Below, one piece after another: positions 36,251 to 46,491 of a DNA stretch of 64,000 nt (the stretch's first letter is position 1; the number at the start of each line of letters is the position of its first letter). Both the position numbers and the translations under genes were made by a program. The stretch is from Gelidibacter japonicus (GTDB lineage: Bacteria > Bacteroidota > Bacteroidia > Flavobacteriales > Flavobacteriaceae). Location: positions 131,679 through 195,678 of the forward strand of contig NZ_BJKB01000007.1 in assembly GCF_010725055.1 (NCBI RefSeq), given 5' to 3'. The notes beneath the pieces were generated by a model that saw only the letters and a list, made by a program, of their open reading frames with translations, was not told the origin of the DNA and made no database searches.

Positions 36251-37543
36251 TTAGGAATTCATGATATCTTCAATTTCCTCCACTTCAATAGGGATACTGC
36301 CCATCAGATTAAATGGCTCGCCTTTCTTTTGGATCACCAAATCATCTTCCAGTCGAATGCCAAAGCCTTCTTCTGGAATATAAATTCCGGGTTCTACGGT
36401 AAACACCATATTGGCTTGCATTGGTTCGGTTAAAATCCCGTAATCGTGTGTATCCAAACCGATATTATGACTGGTGCCGTGCATAAAGTATTTCTTGTAG
36501 GCTGGCCAATCTTTGTCTTCATTCTTAACATCGGCCTTGTCCAATAATTTTAAACCCAACAATTCCGAAGTCATTATTTTACCAACTTCTACGTGATAGT
36601 CTGCCCAAATCGTTCCAGGAACCAACATTTTTTGAGCTTCTTTTTTCACACGGTTGACCGCATTATATACCTCTTTTTGACGTTTTGAGAATTTCCCGGA
36701 CACTGGAATGGTTCGCGTCATATCACTTGCATAATTGGCATACTCTGCACCAACATCCAATAAAATCAAATCGCCGGCTTTACATTGCTGATTGTTGACC
36801 ACATAATGAAGCACATTAGCATTATTCCCGGCAGCAATAATCGGGGTGTAGGCAAATCCTTTGGAGCGGTTGCGTAAAAACTCATGCATCAATTCCGCTT
36901 CAATCTCATATTCCCAAACCCCTGGTTTCACAAAACCCAAAAGTCTTCTAAAGCCTTTTTCAGTGATATCACAGGCCTTTTGCATCAAATCCAATTCAAT
37001 GGGATCCTTTACAGACCGTAAGCGTTGTAAAATAGGATTGCTTTTGGCTACAGAATGTGCTGGGTATTTTTCTTTTAACCATTTCGTATAACGGTCTTCA
37101 CGGGTTTCCGTTTCTACACTCGCACGATAATGTTCATTGGTATTAATGTAAACGGTATCACATTGCGACATCAATTCAAACATAATCTTCTCCATGTCCT
37201 GCAACCAATAAACGGTTCTGACCCCTGAAGTTTCGAAGGCCGCTTTCTTGGTCAACCTCTCACCTTCCCAAACGGCAATATGATCGTTGGTTTCTTTCAA
37301 GAATAAAATTTCACGGTGCTTTTCTTTCGGACAATCAGGAAAAAGCACAAGAATGCTTTCTTCTTGATCCACACCACTTAAATAAAAAATGTCCCGATGT
37401 TGCTGAAATGGCATGGTGCTATCGGCACTTATAGGATAAATATCATTGGAATTAAAAACCGCCAAACTGCTCGGCTTCATCTGAGCCATAAAGTTTTTCC
37501 GATTTTTTATAAAAAGTTTGGAATCTATTCTGTCGTATTTCAT
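36251..37543 (-). CDS. pepP: Aminopeptidase P family (Xaa-Pro aminopeptidase)
   Basis: A 430-residue metallopeptidase of the M24B family that removes the N-terminal residue before a proline. The N-terminal creatinase-like domain (about 1-170) and the pita-bread catalytic domain (about 180-430) are both present. Metal ligands are visible: the two Asp in LLDVGAEYANYASDMTR, His in HGTSHNIGLDTHD, Glu in TVEPGIY and Glu in IRLEDDLV. No signal peptide is seen. A -7-like TAATTTTG lies just upstream (37560-37567, minus strand). Confidence 0.93.
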   Translation of the reverse strand: MKYDRIDSKLFIKNRKNFMAQMKPSSLAVFNSNDIYPISADSTMPFQQHRDIFYLSGVDQEESILVLFPDCPKEKHREILFLKETNDHIAVWEGERLTKKAAFETSGVRTVYWLQDMEKIMFELMSQCDTVYINTNEHYRASVETETREDRYTKWLKEKYPAHSVAKSNPILQRLRSVKDPIELDLMQKACDITEKGFRRLLGFVKPGVWEYEIEAELMHEFLRNRSKGFAYTPIIAAGNNANVLHYVVNNQQCKAGDLILLDVGAEYANYASDMTRTIPVSGKFSKRQKEVYNAVNRVKKEAQKMLVPGTIWADYHVEVGKIMTSELLGLKLLDKADVKNEDKDWPAYKKYFMHGTSHNIGLDTHDYGILTEPMQANMVFTVEPGIYIPEEGFGIRLEDDLVIQKKGEPFNLMGSIPIEVEEIEDIMNS

Positions 37544-37761
37544 GGGATAATCGTTTTTTCAAAATTACAGATTTGACCGTTGTTAAAAAAATCTGACCTC
37601 CTTTTATGAAACTTTTAACCCCATATTTTGAAGGTATTTTGAAGATGTTTACTTTTAGATCAACAAACTAAATGGATTCAAGGCTTCGGTTCATTTTCAA
37701 AACAAATGGATTCCTTTCTTTAATTAAACTCATTCCAAATAAGTATAATTAAATCTATTTC

Positions 37762-37792
37762 TTGTCATTCAATCGTTTGAAACGTATCTTTG
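37762..37792 (+). promoter_or_regulatory. Promoter of the sdhCAB operon
   Basis: TTG (37762-37764), 20 bases, then TATCTTTG (37785-37792), a perfect TAnnTTTG, 25 bases before the sdhC start. The rest of the 274-bp gap upstream shows no other element. Confidence 0.7.
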
Positions 37793-37817
37793 TATCACAT
37801 TAAACTAACTACAAAAT

Positions 37818-38489
37818 ATGGGCGGAATTTTTAATTCTTCAGTTGGAAGAAAGTTTGCCATGGCGCTTTCGGCATTCTTCCTCATGATCTTCTTAGTACA
37901 GCATTTTGCAATCAACCTTCTTTCTGTGTTCAGTGCCGACACGTTTAACGAGGCCTCTCATTTTATGGGCACCTTTTGGGTTGTGCAATATATTTTTCAA
38001 CCCATTTTGATTTTTGGGGTGATTTTTCACTTTGTGATGGGCATGGTGCTGGAAATAAGAAATAAAAATGCAAGAAGCATTGGGTATGTCAAGTATAACG
38101 GCAATGCCAATTCTACTTGGATGAGCAGAAACATGATCTACACCGGTGCGGTCATTTTACTTTTTCTAGGACTTCATTTTTATGATTTTTGGTTGCCAGA
38201 AATCAACACTAAGTTTATTCAAGGCGATATGTCTGGAACTCTCGCAAGTGGCGAGTATCGTTATTATGAGGAGTTACAGCATAAATTTGTAGACGTTTGG
38301 CGCGTGGCCTTGTATTGTCTTTCATTCGTGTTTTTATCATTGCACTTGTTGCACGGGTTCAGCTCTGCATTTCAGTCGGTGGGAGCCAACAATAAATACA
38401 CAAAAGGTTTAAGAGGATTTGGCAAGGCTTATGCCATAGTCATCCCTTTAGGATTTATCTTTATTGCTCTCTATCATCACTTCAACTAA
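37818..38489 (+). CDS. sdhC: Succinate dehydrogenase cytochrome b subunit
   Basis: A 223-residue inner-membrane anchor of the single-subunit b558 type with about five helices and several histidines placed to ligate two hemes (for example in [21 protein letters not shown] and LHLLHGF). It passes electrons from SdhB to menaquinone. It is first in the sdhC-A-B operon; sdhA follows after 13 bases. Confidence 0.94.
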   Translation: MGGIFNSSVGRKFAMALSAFFLMIFLVQHFAINLLSVFSADTFNEASHFMGTFWVVQYIFQPILIFGVIFHFVMGMVLEIRNKNARSIGYVKYNGNANSTWMSRNMIYTGAVILLFLGLHFYDFWLPEINTKFIQGDMSGTLASGEYRYYEELQHKFVDVWRVALYCLSFVFLSLHLLHGFSSAFQSVGANNKYTKGLRGFGKAYAIVIPLGFIFIALYHHFN

Positions 38490-38502
38490 AAAAACATCTA
38501 AT

Positions 38503-40500
38503 ATGGCTTTAGATTCTAAAATACCAAAAGGTCCTCTTGCTGATAAGTGGACCAATTATAAAAACAACATTAACCTTGTCAACCCAGCTAACAAACGTAA
38601 CATTGATGTGATTGTTGTTGGTACTGGATTGGCCGGTGGGTCTGCAGCGGCAACCTTGGCCGAACTTGGTTATAACGTAAAAGCATTTTGTTTTCAGGAT
38701 TCGCCACGTCGTGCGCACTCTATTGCAGCTCAAGGAGGAATCAATGCCGCTAAAAACTATCAAGGTGATGGTGACTCCACCTACAGATTATTTTACGATA
38801 CTGTAAAAGGTGGCGATTACCGTTCTCGAGAAGCCAACGTCTATCGATTGGCAGAAGTATCGGCAAATATCATTGACCAATGTGTAGCCCAAGGAGTTCC
38901 TTTTGCACGTGAATACGGCGGCTATTTAGACAACCGTTCTTTTGGAGGGGTATTGGTGTCACGTACATTCTACGCTGCTGGACAAACAGGTCAGCAACTG
39001 TTATTGGGTGCTTACTCGGCCATGAACCGCCAAATAGGCCGTGGAAAAATCACCATGTACAACCGTCATGAAATGTTAGACGTAGTTGTGGTTGGCGGAA
39101 AAGCGCGAGGCATTATTGCAAGAAACTTAGTTACAGGAGAAGTGGAGCGTCACTCCGCTCACGCTGTTGTTTTGGGTACCGGAGGCTATGGAAACGTATT
39201 CTTCTTATCCACCAACGCCATGGGAAGTAACGTGACTGCTGCCTGGAAAGCCCATAAACGCGGTGCTTTCTTTGCAAATCCGTGTTATACACAAATTCAC
39301 CCAACTTGTATACCTGTTTCTGGCGAGCATCAATCCAAATTGACCTTGATGTCTGAATCACTTCGTAATGACGGACGTATTTGGGTACCAAAAAACATGG
39401 ATGATGTGTTGGCCATTAGAGAAGGCAAATTAAAACCTACAGATATACCAGCAGAAAACAGAGATTACTACTTAGAGCGTCGTTATCCAGCTTTTGGAAA
39501 CTTGGTACCTCGTGATGTGGCCTCACGTGCAGCAAAAGAACGCTGTGATGCTGGTTATGGCGTCAATAGAACCGGTGAAGCCGTATTTTTGGACTTCGCT
39601 TCTGCTATTGAGCGTTACGGAAAAGAACGTGCCCACATTAGAGGCTTTGATGAAAACGATCCCAAAATAGTCAAAAAATTTGGTCAAGAAGTCATCAAAG
39701 AAAAATATGGTAACCTCTTCCAGATGTACGAAAAAATTGTAGATCAAAATCCGTACGAAACTCCAATGATGATTTACCCTGCGGTGCATTATACCATGGG
39801 TGGCCTTTGGGTAGACTACAACTTGATGACCACTGTGCCAGGATTATATTGCATTGGTGAAGCCAATTTCTCTGATCACGGTGCAAACCGTCTTGGAGCG
39901 TCGGCGTTGATGCAAGGTTTGGCGGATGGTTATTTTGTACTGCCTTATACCATTGGCGATTATCTATCACAAGACATTAGAACTGGCAAAATTCCGACCG
40001 ATACGCCAGAATTTGATGAAGCAGAAAAGAACGTGAAAGATAGCTTGGAGCACCTAATCAATAATAACGGAGCACATTCCGTAGATCATTTCCATAAAAA
40101 ACTTGGAAAAATTATGTGGAACAAGTGTGGTATGGCTAGAAATGCACAAGGTTTAAAAGAAGCAATTGTTGAAATTGCAGCGCTACGTGAAGAATTTTGG
40201 AAAGATGTAAGAGTCCCAGGAGTCCTAAACGAATATAATGAAGAATTGGCCAAAGCCATGCGAGTTGCTGACTATTTAGAGTTAGGTGAGCTATTTGCCA
40301 AAGATGCTTTAGAGAGAGAGGAATCTGCCGGAGGACATTTCAGGGAAGAATTCCAAACCGAAGAAGGAGAGGCCTTAAGACGCCCAGAATTCCAATATGT
40401 CGCGGCATGGGAATATAAAGGAACACCCAAAGATGCAGTATTGCATAAAGAGGAATTGGAGTTCGAGAATATTGAAGTGAAAGAAAGAAGTTATAAATAA
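38503..40500 (+). CDS. sdhA: Succinate dehydrogenase flavoprotein subunit
   Basis: A 665-residue flavoprotein subunit that oxidises succinate to fumarate. The FAD fold starts with [20 protein letters not shown]. The histidine for covalent FAD is in [15 protein letters not shown], and the substrate-site block [13 protein letters not shown] is present. The start is placed at 38503 ([10 protein letters not shown]); an earlier in-frame ATG lies inside sdhC. Its length and C-terminal helical domain match the Bacteroidota form. Confidence 0.97.
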   Translation: MALDSKIPKGPLADKWTNYKNNINLVNPANKRNIDVIVVGTGLAGGSAAATLAELGYNVKAFCFQDSPRRAHSIAAQGGINAAKNYQGDGDSTYRLFYDTVKGGDYRSREANVYRLAEVSANIIDQCVAQGVPFAREYGGYLDNRSFGGVLVSRTFYAAGQTGQQLLLGAYSAMNRQIGRGKITMYNRHEMLDVVVVGGKARGIIARNLVTGEVERHSAHAVVLGTGGYGNVFFLSTNAMGSNVTAAWKAHKRGAFFANPCYTQIHPTCIPVSGEHQSKLTLMSESLRNDGRIWVPKNMDDVLAIREGKLKPTDIPAENRDYYLERRYPAFGNLVPRDVASRAAKERCDAGYGVNRTGEAVFLDFASAIERYGKERAHIRGFDENDPKIVKKFGQEVIKEKYGNLFQMYEKIVDQNPYETPMMIYPAVHYTMGGLWVDYNLMTTVPGLYCIGEANFSDHGANRLGASALMQGLADGYFVLPYTIGDYLSQDIRTGKIPTDTPEFDEAEKNVKDSLEHLINNNGAHSVDHFHKKLGKIMWNKCGMARNAQGLKEAIVEIAALREEFWKDVRVPGVLNEYNEELAKAMRVADYLELGELFAKDALEREESAGGHFREEFQTEEGEALRRPEFQYVAAWEYKGTPKDAVLHKEELEFENIEVKERSYK

Positions 40501-40511
40501 GAAGGAACGTT

Positions 40512-41258
40512 ATGAAATTAACTTTAAAAATATGGCGTCAAAAAAACGCCGATACAAAAGGAAAAATGGTCGATTACCCAATCGATGGAATTGATGGCGA
40601 TATGTCATTCCTTGAAATGTTGGACATTTTAAACGAAGACTTAATCAATAAAGGTGAAGAGCCTGTAGCCTTTGATCACGATTGTCGTGAAGGCATTTGC
40701 GGCATGTGTTCACTGCATATTAATGGCGAACCACATGGACCTGATAAAGGAATTACAACCTGTCAATTGCATATGCGTATGTTCAAAGACGGCGATACCA
40801 TCTTTATAGAGCCATTCAGAGCCAATGCATTTCCTGTAATTAAGGATTTGGTGGTTGATAGAAGTTCATTTGACCGAATCCAACACGCAGGTGGATTTAT
40901 ATCGGTAAACACTTCCGGAAACACCATTGATGCCAATGCCATTCCAATCAACAAACACGATGCTGACGAAGCCTTCGAAGCGGCAACCTGTATTGGCTGT
41001 GGTGCTTGTGTGGCGAGTTGTAAAAACTCTTCGGCCATGTTGTTCGTTGCTGCAAAAGTGTCTCAATTTGCACTATTGCCCCAAGGGAAGGTGGAAGCTA
41101 CAGAACGTGTTCTTAACATGGTAAAACAGATGGATGAAGAAGGTTTTGGCAACTGTACCAATACCGGAGCCTGTGAAGTGGAATGTCCTAAAGGAATTTC
41201 ACTTGAATATATTGCACGTATGAACCGTGAATATTTGGCTGCGAGCTTAAAAGGATAA
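40512..41258 (+). CDS. sdhB: Succinate dehydrogenase iron-sulfur subunit
   Basis: A 248-residue iron-sulfur subunit. The [2Fe-2S] ligands are in [12 protein letters not shown] plus a later Cys (TTCQLH). The [4Fe-4S] and [3Fe-4S] ligands are in [13 protein letters not shown] and [15 protein letters not shown]. It follows sdhA by 11 bases and ends the operon before the terminator at 41291. Its clusters are probable products of the SUF system encoded in the same window. Confidence 0.97.
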   Translation: MKLTLKIWRQKNADTKGKMVDYPIDGIDGDMSFLEMLDILNEDLINKGEEPVAFDHDCREGICGMCSLHINGEPHGPDKGITTCQLHMRMFKDGDTIFIEPFRANAFPVIKDLVVDRSSFDRIQHAGGFISVNTSGNTIDANAIPINKHDADEAFEAATCIGCGACVASCKNSSAMLFVAAKVSQFALLPQGKVEATERVLNMVKQMDEEGFGNCTNTGACEVECPKGISLEYIARMNREYLAASLKG

Positions 41259-41290
41259 AGTCTTCCAATAGCGTAGGCAGGAATAACTCT

Positions 41291-41320
41291 AAAAATCCCA
41301 ATTTAAAATTGGGATTTTTT
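41291..41320 (+). terminator. Rho-independent terminator after sdhB
   Basis: AAAAATCCCAATTT (41291-41304) pairs perfectly with AAATTGGGATTTTT (41306-41319). One arm of the ATTCCTGC dispersed palindrome (about 41270-41283) lies just before it. Confidence 0.85.
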
Positions 41321-41346
41321 GTTTCTTTGAATCTCAATTTTCAATC

Positions 41347-43116
41347 ATGCACAACCCAAATTTATATTATAAAGAGCATTCTAAATTTTATCAATCAGAA
41401 GCAGATGCGCTCTATAAAAAAATGACGCTATACAGTATTTTGCGTATCTCCATTTTTTTGGCAACCATAACCGGAATTTACTTTACGTTTTCCAATTGGC
41501 AAATTGCGGTAGCTATCGCTGTAATAGGTATTCTTATTTTTATCGTTTTGCTCTCAAAATATACTGATATTAAAGCCCAAAGGCAGTTAAAATTAGCCTT
41601 GAGCGCAATTAATAAGACAGAGCTTGAGATCGGTTCCGGTAAATTTCATGACCGAAATCAAGGTTTGGAATTCCAGGATCCATTACATTTCTACAGTTTG
41701 GACATTGATTTATTTGGTCGAGGTTCCTTCTTTCAATTCCTCAACCGAACAGTCATCAATGAGGGTACACAACAACTTTCTGAAGCTCTTAAAGCAAATC
41801 ATATACAAGATATTGAAACACGGCAAGATGCTATTAAAGAATTGGCATCAAAGACAGAATGGCGCCAACTCTATTCCGCTACTGCAAGTTTGATAGAGGT
41901 AGAAACCTCTGCCAAAACAATCATCCAATGGCTAAAAAATCACAAACCGTTTTTACCAAAAGCGATAAAATGGGTACCATATGCCTTTTTGGGAGGGACC
42001 ATCACCATGTTCACCTTATTCTTTTTAGACATCCTCAGTATCGGTTTTTTGGGCTATTGGCTACTTTTAGGTTTGGGCATTACAGGTATATATGTAAAGA
42101 AAATCAACGAATTGTCCGTCCATACAGAGAAAGTTAAAGAAACTTTCAAACAATACACTTTACTATTGAAACAAATAGAAAATGAGGCTTTTACTTCCGA
42201 ATTATTATCCGACAAGCAAAAATACATTCAATCCGAATCCGAAAAAGCATCGGTAATTTTCACAAAGTTGTCCAATGCCTTAGATGCCTTGGATAATCGG
42301 AACAATTTTATTTCTGCTATTTTTGGGAATGGGTACTTTCTGACCGATTTAAAAAACAGTTATAAAGTGGAGCGCTGGCTTGCTTCTTACAAAGACAAAG
42401 TAGAAGATTGGTTTGAGGTAGTCTCGTTTTTTGATGCCTATAATAGTTTGGGAAATTACGCTTTCAACCATCCTCAATATGTATTCCCGACAATTACGAC
42501 ATCAGAACATGTGATCAAAGCAACCCAATTAGGTCATCCCTTACTAAAGCCGGAGAAGCGTGTTGATAATGATTTAACTATTGACAACGAACAATTTTTT
42601 ATTGTTACAGGCGCAAATATGGCCGGAAAGAGTACGTTCTTAAGAACGGTGTCCCTCCATATTGTCATGGCCAATGTTGGCCTGCCCGTTTGTGCTGGCT
42701 CAAGCAAATACAGCCCTGTTAAATTGATTACAAGCATGCGTACGAGTGATTCCCTAACGGATGACAGCTCCTATTTCTTTTCCGAATTGACACGCTTAAA
42801 ATTCATTGTGGACGCCATTCAAAAAGAACCCTATTTTATCATCCTGGACGAAATTCTAAAAGGCACGAACAGCACCGACAAAGCCATAGGCTCCCGGAAA
42901 TTCGTTGAAAAATTAGTCGCCTCAAAGGCTACCGGCATCATTGCTACCCATGATCTGAGTTTATGTGAAATTGAAAATGAACTCGAAGAAGTAAAAAACT
43001 ACTATTTTGATGCAGAGATCATCAATGACGACCTCTATTTTGATTACACCTTCAAAACCGGAGTTTGCAAAAACATGAACGCCAGTTTCTTATTGAAGAA
43101 GATGGAAATTATATAG
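41347..43116 (+). CDS. Membrane-anchored MutS-like ATPase
   Basis: A 589-residue protein with the C-terminal ATPase of MutS: Walker A TGANMAGKSTFL (about 420-431), the block SSYFFSELTRLK, Walker B YFIILDEILKGTN (about 495-507) and the IIATHDLSLC segment. The N-terminal half has two hydrophobic pairs of helices (about 27-73 and 210-245), so it is predicted to sit in the inner membrane. The mismatch-binding domain of true MutS (with its Phe-x-Glu motif) and the Smr nuclease domain of MutS2 are both absent. Its substrate and role are unknown. It is a single-gene unit after sdhB. Confidence 0.85.
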   Translation: MHNPNLYYKEHSKFYQSEADALYKKMTLYSILRISIFLATITGIYFTFSNWQIAVAIAVIGILIFIVLLSKYTDIKAQRQLKLALSAINKTELEIGSGKFHDRNQGLEFQDPLHFYSLDIDLFGRGSFFQFLNRTVINEGTQQLSEALKANHIQDIETRQDAIKELASKTEWRQLYSATASLIEVETSAKTIIQWLKNHKPFLPKAIKWVPYAFLGGTITMFTLFFLDILSIGFLGYWLLLGLGITGIYVKKINELSVHTEKVKETFKQYTLLLKQIENEAFTSELLSDKQKYIQSESEKASVIFTKLSNALDALDNRNNFISAIFGNGYFLTDLKNSYKVERWLASYKDKVEDWFEVVSFFDAYNSLGNYAFNHPQYVFPTITTSEHVIKATQLGHPLLKPEKRVDNDLTIDNEQFFIVTGANMAGKSTFLRTVSLHIVMANVGLPVCAGSSKYSPVKLITSMRTSDSLTDDSSYFFSELTRLKFIVDAIQKEPYFIILDEILKGTNSTDKAIGSRKFVEKLVASKATGIIATHDLSLCEIENELEEVKNYYFDAEIINDDLYFDYTFKTGVCKNMNASFLLKKMEII

Positions 43117-43163
43117 TAAGGAAGTCTCACAGATTTTTAAATTCTTTGAAACCTCTATAAATT

Positions 43164-43197
43164 AAAAAACCCCCGCTGATGACCAGAGAGGGTTTTA
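43164..43197 (-). terminator. Terminator of the rplU-rpmA operon
   Basis: On the minus strand AAAACCC (from 43196) pairs with GGGTTTT, ending in a run of T (43164-43169). It is positioned 24 bases after the rpmA stop and may also end the MutS-like gene from the other side. Confidence 0.7.
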
Positions 43198-43220
43198 GGT
43201 GTTAACAGAATTTGTAAAAA

Positions 43221-43481
43221 TTAAACGTCAAACGGTTCAACTGATACATAAGATCTGTTGTCTTTCTTCTTTGTGAATTTCACTAGACCATCAACTTGTG
43301 CATGCAAAGTGTGATCTTTTCCACCATACACATTTTCACCTGGGTGATGTGTATAGCCTCTTTGTCTTACGATGATATTTCCAGCAACAGCCGCTTGACC
43401 TCCGTAAATCTTCACACCAAGGCGCTTCGATTCTGAGTCTCTACCGTTTTTAGAACTACCAACTCCTTTTTTATGAGCCAT
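43221..43481 (-). CDS. rpmA: 50S ribosomal protein L27
   Basis: An 86-residue L27 with the N-terminus [20 protein letters not shown] that reaches the peptidyl-transferase centre, and the GGQAVAG-type core ([16 protein letters not shown]). It has no cleavable N-terminal extension of the Firmicutes type. It follows rplU by 48 bases, a spacing that contains a CTGCC/GGCAG palindrome (about 43502-43516). Confidence 0.97.
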   Translation of the reverse strand: MAHKKGVGSSKNGRDSESKRLGVKIYGGQAAVAGNIIVRQRGYTHHPGENVYGGKDHTLHAQVDGLVKFTKKKDNRSYVSVEPFDV

Positions 43482-43529
43482 TGTCTTAAGGTTTTAAATA
43501 TCTGCCACGTCGGCAGACAGGTTATTATA

Positions 43530-44336
43530 TTATTTTTTGTCTTTCAACAAAGCTTTTGCTTGTTTTACCCACTCATCAGATTCGATTTTCTCACGTGTGA
43601 TACCGTCAATTGCTGAAAGCTCTTCTCTATCAGCAGCTTTTAATTTGCTGATTTGCTCAAAAGTATAAATACCTAATTCATTGAGCTTTTCTTCGTAAAC
43701 AGGACCGATTCCGTTGATTAATTTCAAATCATCAGCATCTGCCTTTAGCGCAGTTCCAATACTGTGAAGAACTTTGTCAATGTTGATTTCAACGTTCGCA
43801 TCTTCCGCTCTGTGCTCTGCACGAGTTACTAAATTCTCACTGACTTCAACTTCCTTTTTTACAGCATTCTTAGGTTCTGCTTTTTTAGCCTCTTTTACTG
43901 GCGTAGCTTTCTCAGCTTTTGCTGGCTTTTCTGCCTTGGCAGGTTTAGCTTTGTCTGCTTTAGCTGTTTCTTTGGTCGCTTTAACAGCTCCCTCGCTTTC
44001 AGCTTTGGTCGCTTTAACAGCTCCCGAAGCAACAATGCTTTCAATAACGATTTCAGTAAGAGCTTGACGGTGTCCGTTTTTCACACGGTAACCTTTACGT
44101 CTTTTCTTCTTGAAAACGATAACTTTATCACCTTTAAGGTGACTTAAGACTTTTGCTCCTACTTGAGCTCCGTCTATAGCTGGGGCGCCTAAAGTAAATT
44201 TATCACCATCACCAATCAAAAGAACATTATCGAAAGACACGGTCTTTCCTTCTTCTGTTGCTAAACGGTGAACAAACACTTTCTGGTCTTTTTCAACTTT
44301 GAATTGTTGCCCTGCTATCTCTACAATTGCGTACAT
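43530..44336 (-). CDS. rplU: 50S ribosomal protein L21 with helix-hairpin-helix C-terminal extension
   Basis: Residues 1-105 are a normal L21 (MYAIVEIAGQQFKVEKDQ through VKNGHRQALTEI). Residues about 106-175 are a Lys/Ala/Glu-rich linker with an internal GAVKATK repeat. Residues about 195-268 form a helix-hairpin-helix-like domain (LKLINGIGPVYEEKLNELGI; LSAIDGITREKIES). A plain L21 is about 103 residues, so this is more than twice the usual length. The helix-hairpin-helix part may bind nucleic acid, possibly rRNA outside the ribosome core; this is inference. It has a strong promoter at 44381-44411. Confidence 0.94.
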   Translation of the reverse strand: MYAIVEIAGQQFKVEKDQKVFVHRLATEEGKTVSFDNVLLIGDGDKFTLGAPAIDGAQVGAKVLSHLKGDKVIVFKKKRRKGYRVKNGHRQALTEIVIESIVASGAVKATKAESEGAVKATKETAKADKAKPAKAEKPAKAEKATPVKEAKKAEPKNAVKKEVEVSENLVTRAEHRAEDANVEINIDKVLHSIGTALKADADDLKLINGIGPVYEEKLNELGIYTFEQISKLKAADREELSAIDGITREKIESDEWVKQAKALLKDKK

Positions 44337-44380
44337 AGCGTAACGTTTAAATTTAGTTAATTTTTATTATAAAATGGGTG

Positions 44381-44411
44381 CAAATATACACCTAAATTAT
44401 TAATCTACAAA
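44381..44411 (-). promoter_or_regulatory. Consensus promoter of rplU-rpmA
   Basis: On the minus strand: TTTG (44411-44408), 19 bases, then TATATTTG (44388-44381), a full match to the Bacteroidota housekeeping consensus. It is the clearest promoter in the window and leaves a leader of about 40 bases, which could hold an autoregulatory site though none was recognised. Confidence 0.85.
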
Positions 44412-44531
44412 CGTTTTTTAATGACAGAATGGAATATTTGCTCTTAATTGGAGAAAGATGACGATATTTCATTTTAATGAACAGACAATTCTAATTTATA
44501 TGAAAGAAATCGGATTTCCAAAAAAATTGAA

Positions 44532-45776
44532 TTAATCCTCCAGTTTCAATCGTCCAATAGAACCTCCTTGAGTCGGAATCAATTCATAAATATGGGATGG
44601 GGCCAACGATTTTTCAACGGTATGGGACACATAGATGATCGTAATTTCGGTGTTTTTGACCAAGCCGTTTATCAACTGAGATACCAAGGCAGTGTTTCCA
44701 GGATCAAGCCCCTCAAAAGGCTCGTCCAAAATCAATAAGGGCGGCTGTTTAATTAAGGCCCTTACCATTAACACTACGCGCTGTTGCCCTAAGCTAAGTC
44801 TGTTAAAATAAGAGTTCCTTAAATGTCTCATGCCAATGACATCAAGCCATTGCAATGCTTTTTGCTGTTGCAGTCCACTAGGTTTTACATATAAACCAAT
44901 CGAATCAAAAAAGCCAGACAAAACCATCTGTTCTACCGTATGGTTTCTTTTGAACAATTCGGTAAGGTGAGTAGAAAAATATCCGATGTTCTTTTTGATG
45001 TCCCAGACACTTTCTCCACTTCCTTTTTTTCTGTCAAAAATAATGATGTTCTGACCAAAAGCTTTCGGGTTATCGCCAGTTATCAATGATAACAGGGTGC
45101 TCTTTCCGGAGCCATTGGGACCTATCAACTGCCAAAATTCTCCCTGACCCACTGTCCATGAAATATCCTTGACAATAGGCTGATCTCCATAACGAACACA
45201 AACTTGATTGAACTCAATGATTTTTTCGTAAGCCACCTTAAAAGACACCAAAGAACTTGGAAAATCAAAAGGACGTTTGTTTGATCGCAATAAGCCCGCC
45301 TTCTTAATCTTGGTTATTTTAAAAGTACTATCAGACACATGAACCCTATGCTTTATAAATGTCAATAAATTCTTCTCTTGGTGGGATAGCTGAAGAATTG
45401 AAATAGAATCTGATAGCTTATACAGTTGATGGAATAATTCTGTTCTCGATTGTTGATCAAGATGATCAAATGGATTGTCGAAAATTATATAATCTGGATT
45501 TTGGGCTAAGCAATATTCCAAGAACAGTTTTCGTCGCTCTCCCGAAGAAAAGGTATGAAAATGTCTGTTTTCTGATCTCGTAATTTCGATTGTATGATGT
45601 CTATGTTCCTTTTCTATGAACTCGGCAATTGCCAAATCAGAAAACAGTATGCCATCGTAGTGATTAAAAACACTCAGTTCGCCTGTACTATTTTTTGACA
45701 AAATTTGATTTATAAAGGCCTTTTTATCAACAGAATTGGAAATGACGATTCCGTAATGAACAGGGATTTGATTCAA
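44532..45776 (-). CDS. ModF-like double ABC ATPase with degenerate first half
   Basis: A 414-residue protein with two ABC ATPase halves and no membrane domain. The second half (about 190-414) is intact: Walker A GPNGSGKST, signature LSLGQQRV, Walker B LLILDEPFEGLD and a final switch His (YVSHT). The first half has a signature (FSSGERRK) and a Walker B-like IIFDNPFDHLD with Asn instead of Glu, but no Walker A. This layout resembles ModF/PhrA, of uncertain function. No molybdate transporter genes are nearby, so a role in molybdate uptake is not supported here. Confidence 0.82.
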   Translation of the reverse strand: MNQIPVHYGIVISNSVDKKAFINQILSKNSTGELSVFNHYDGILFSDLAIAEFIEKEHRHHTIEITRSENRHFHTFSSGERRKLFLEYCLAQNPDYIIFDNPFDHLDQQSRTELFHQLYKLSDSISILQLSHQEKNLLTFIKHRVHVSDSTFKITKIKKAGLLRSNKRPFDFPSSLVSFKVAYEKIIEFNQVCVRYGDQPIVKDISWTVGQGEFWQLIGPNGSGKSTLLSLITGDNPKAFGQNIIIFDRKKGSGESVWDIKKNIGYFSTHLTELFKRNHTVEQMVLSGFFDSIGLYVKPSGLQQQKALQWLDVIGMRHLRNSYFNRLSLGQQRVVLMVRALIKQPPLLILDEPFEGLDPGNTALVSQLINGLVKNTEITIIYVSHTVEKSLAPSHIYELIPTQGGSIGRLKLED

Positions 45777-45814
45777 TGCTTTGATTGACTTATGAAGGTT
45801 AGAGTAAAGTTGTC

Positions 45815-46303
45815 TTAGTGCGTATCTTTAGGTTTATTGTCCCCGAAATGCTCATGTTGGCCAATATTTTGACTTTTCTTAAAAATCTGCATCCAAGCCA
45901 AGGTCAAAACGGCAGTTGAGGCCAACCCTTCCATTAAAATAATGATAATTAGCATACCTGCACCGCGCTCTTCTCCGTCAAACCAATCCTGTAATATGCT
46001 CTGAGAAAATGCCTTATCAATATGGAACATATAAATAGCCATAAAGACAATGAAGCAGCCTGTAGCAATGAAACCAGTGAGCAATCCGGTTTTAAAACCG
46101 TCCACATAGGTAAAATCAGCATTGTATTTGTTTTTGTAAGACCTTATGGCGAAGTAAATACCAGCAGCCATAAAGAGACCATTGGCCAAACGCAACCAAG
46201 GTTGGTCATGGAAATGAAATAATCTCAAAATCAAAAAATACGCAATTAAGCTACCCGCAATAAACAACCCATATTTTAAGGCAATTGATAAGGATCTATT
46301 CAT
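45815..46303 (-). CDS. DUF4199 membrane protein
   Basis: A 162-residue inner-membrane protein with four predicted helices (about 10-28, 37-52, 68-92 and 118-140), recognised as DUF4199 by YKNKYNADFTYVDGFKTGLL. The C-terminal tail is polar. Function is unknown. It lies 38 bases upstream of the ModF-like gene on the same strand and may be co-transcribed. Confidence 0.82.
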   Translation of the reverse strand: MNRSLSIALKYGLFIAGSLIAYFLILRLFHFHDQPWLRLANGLFMAAGIYFAIRSYKNKYNADFTYVDGFKTGLLTGFIATGCFIVFMAIYMFHIDKAFSQSILQDWFDGEERGAGMLIIIILMEGLASTAVLTLAWMQIFKKSQNIGQHEHFGDNKPKDTH

Positions 46304-46491
46304 AAAATGCAGGTTTTTAACTTTTGAGACTTAAATTTCGTAAAAAAATCTCGATTATAACAATTTTTAAACTTATTTTTTACAATGCACACTGAAATGG
46401 TATGATCATTTCTTATTTTTGAGCGCATTTGTAACAAATATTTACATTGAGCTACTTATAATATACGATAACTAATTTAAAAAAACACACA

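Noticed and set aside
43774-44067. Open frame on the plus strand opposite the L21 linker
   Set aside because: It is a consequence of the Lys/Ala/Glu-rich linker read in antisense (Ala/Leu/Ser-rich) and has no start signals or family likeness.
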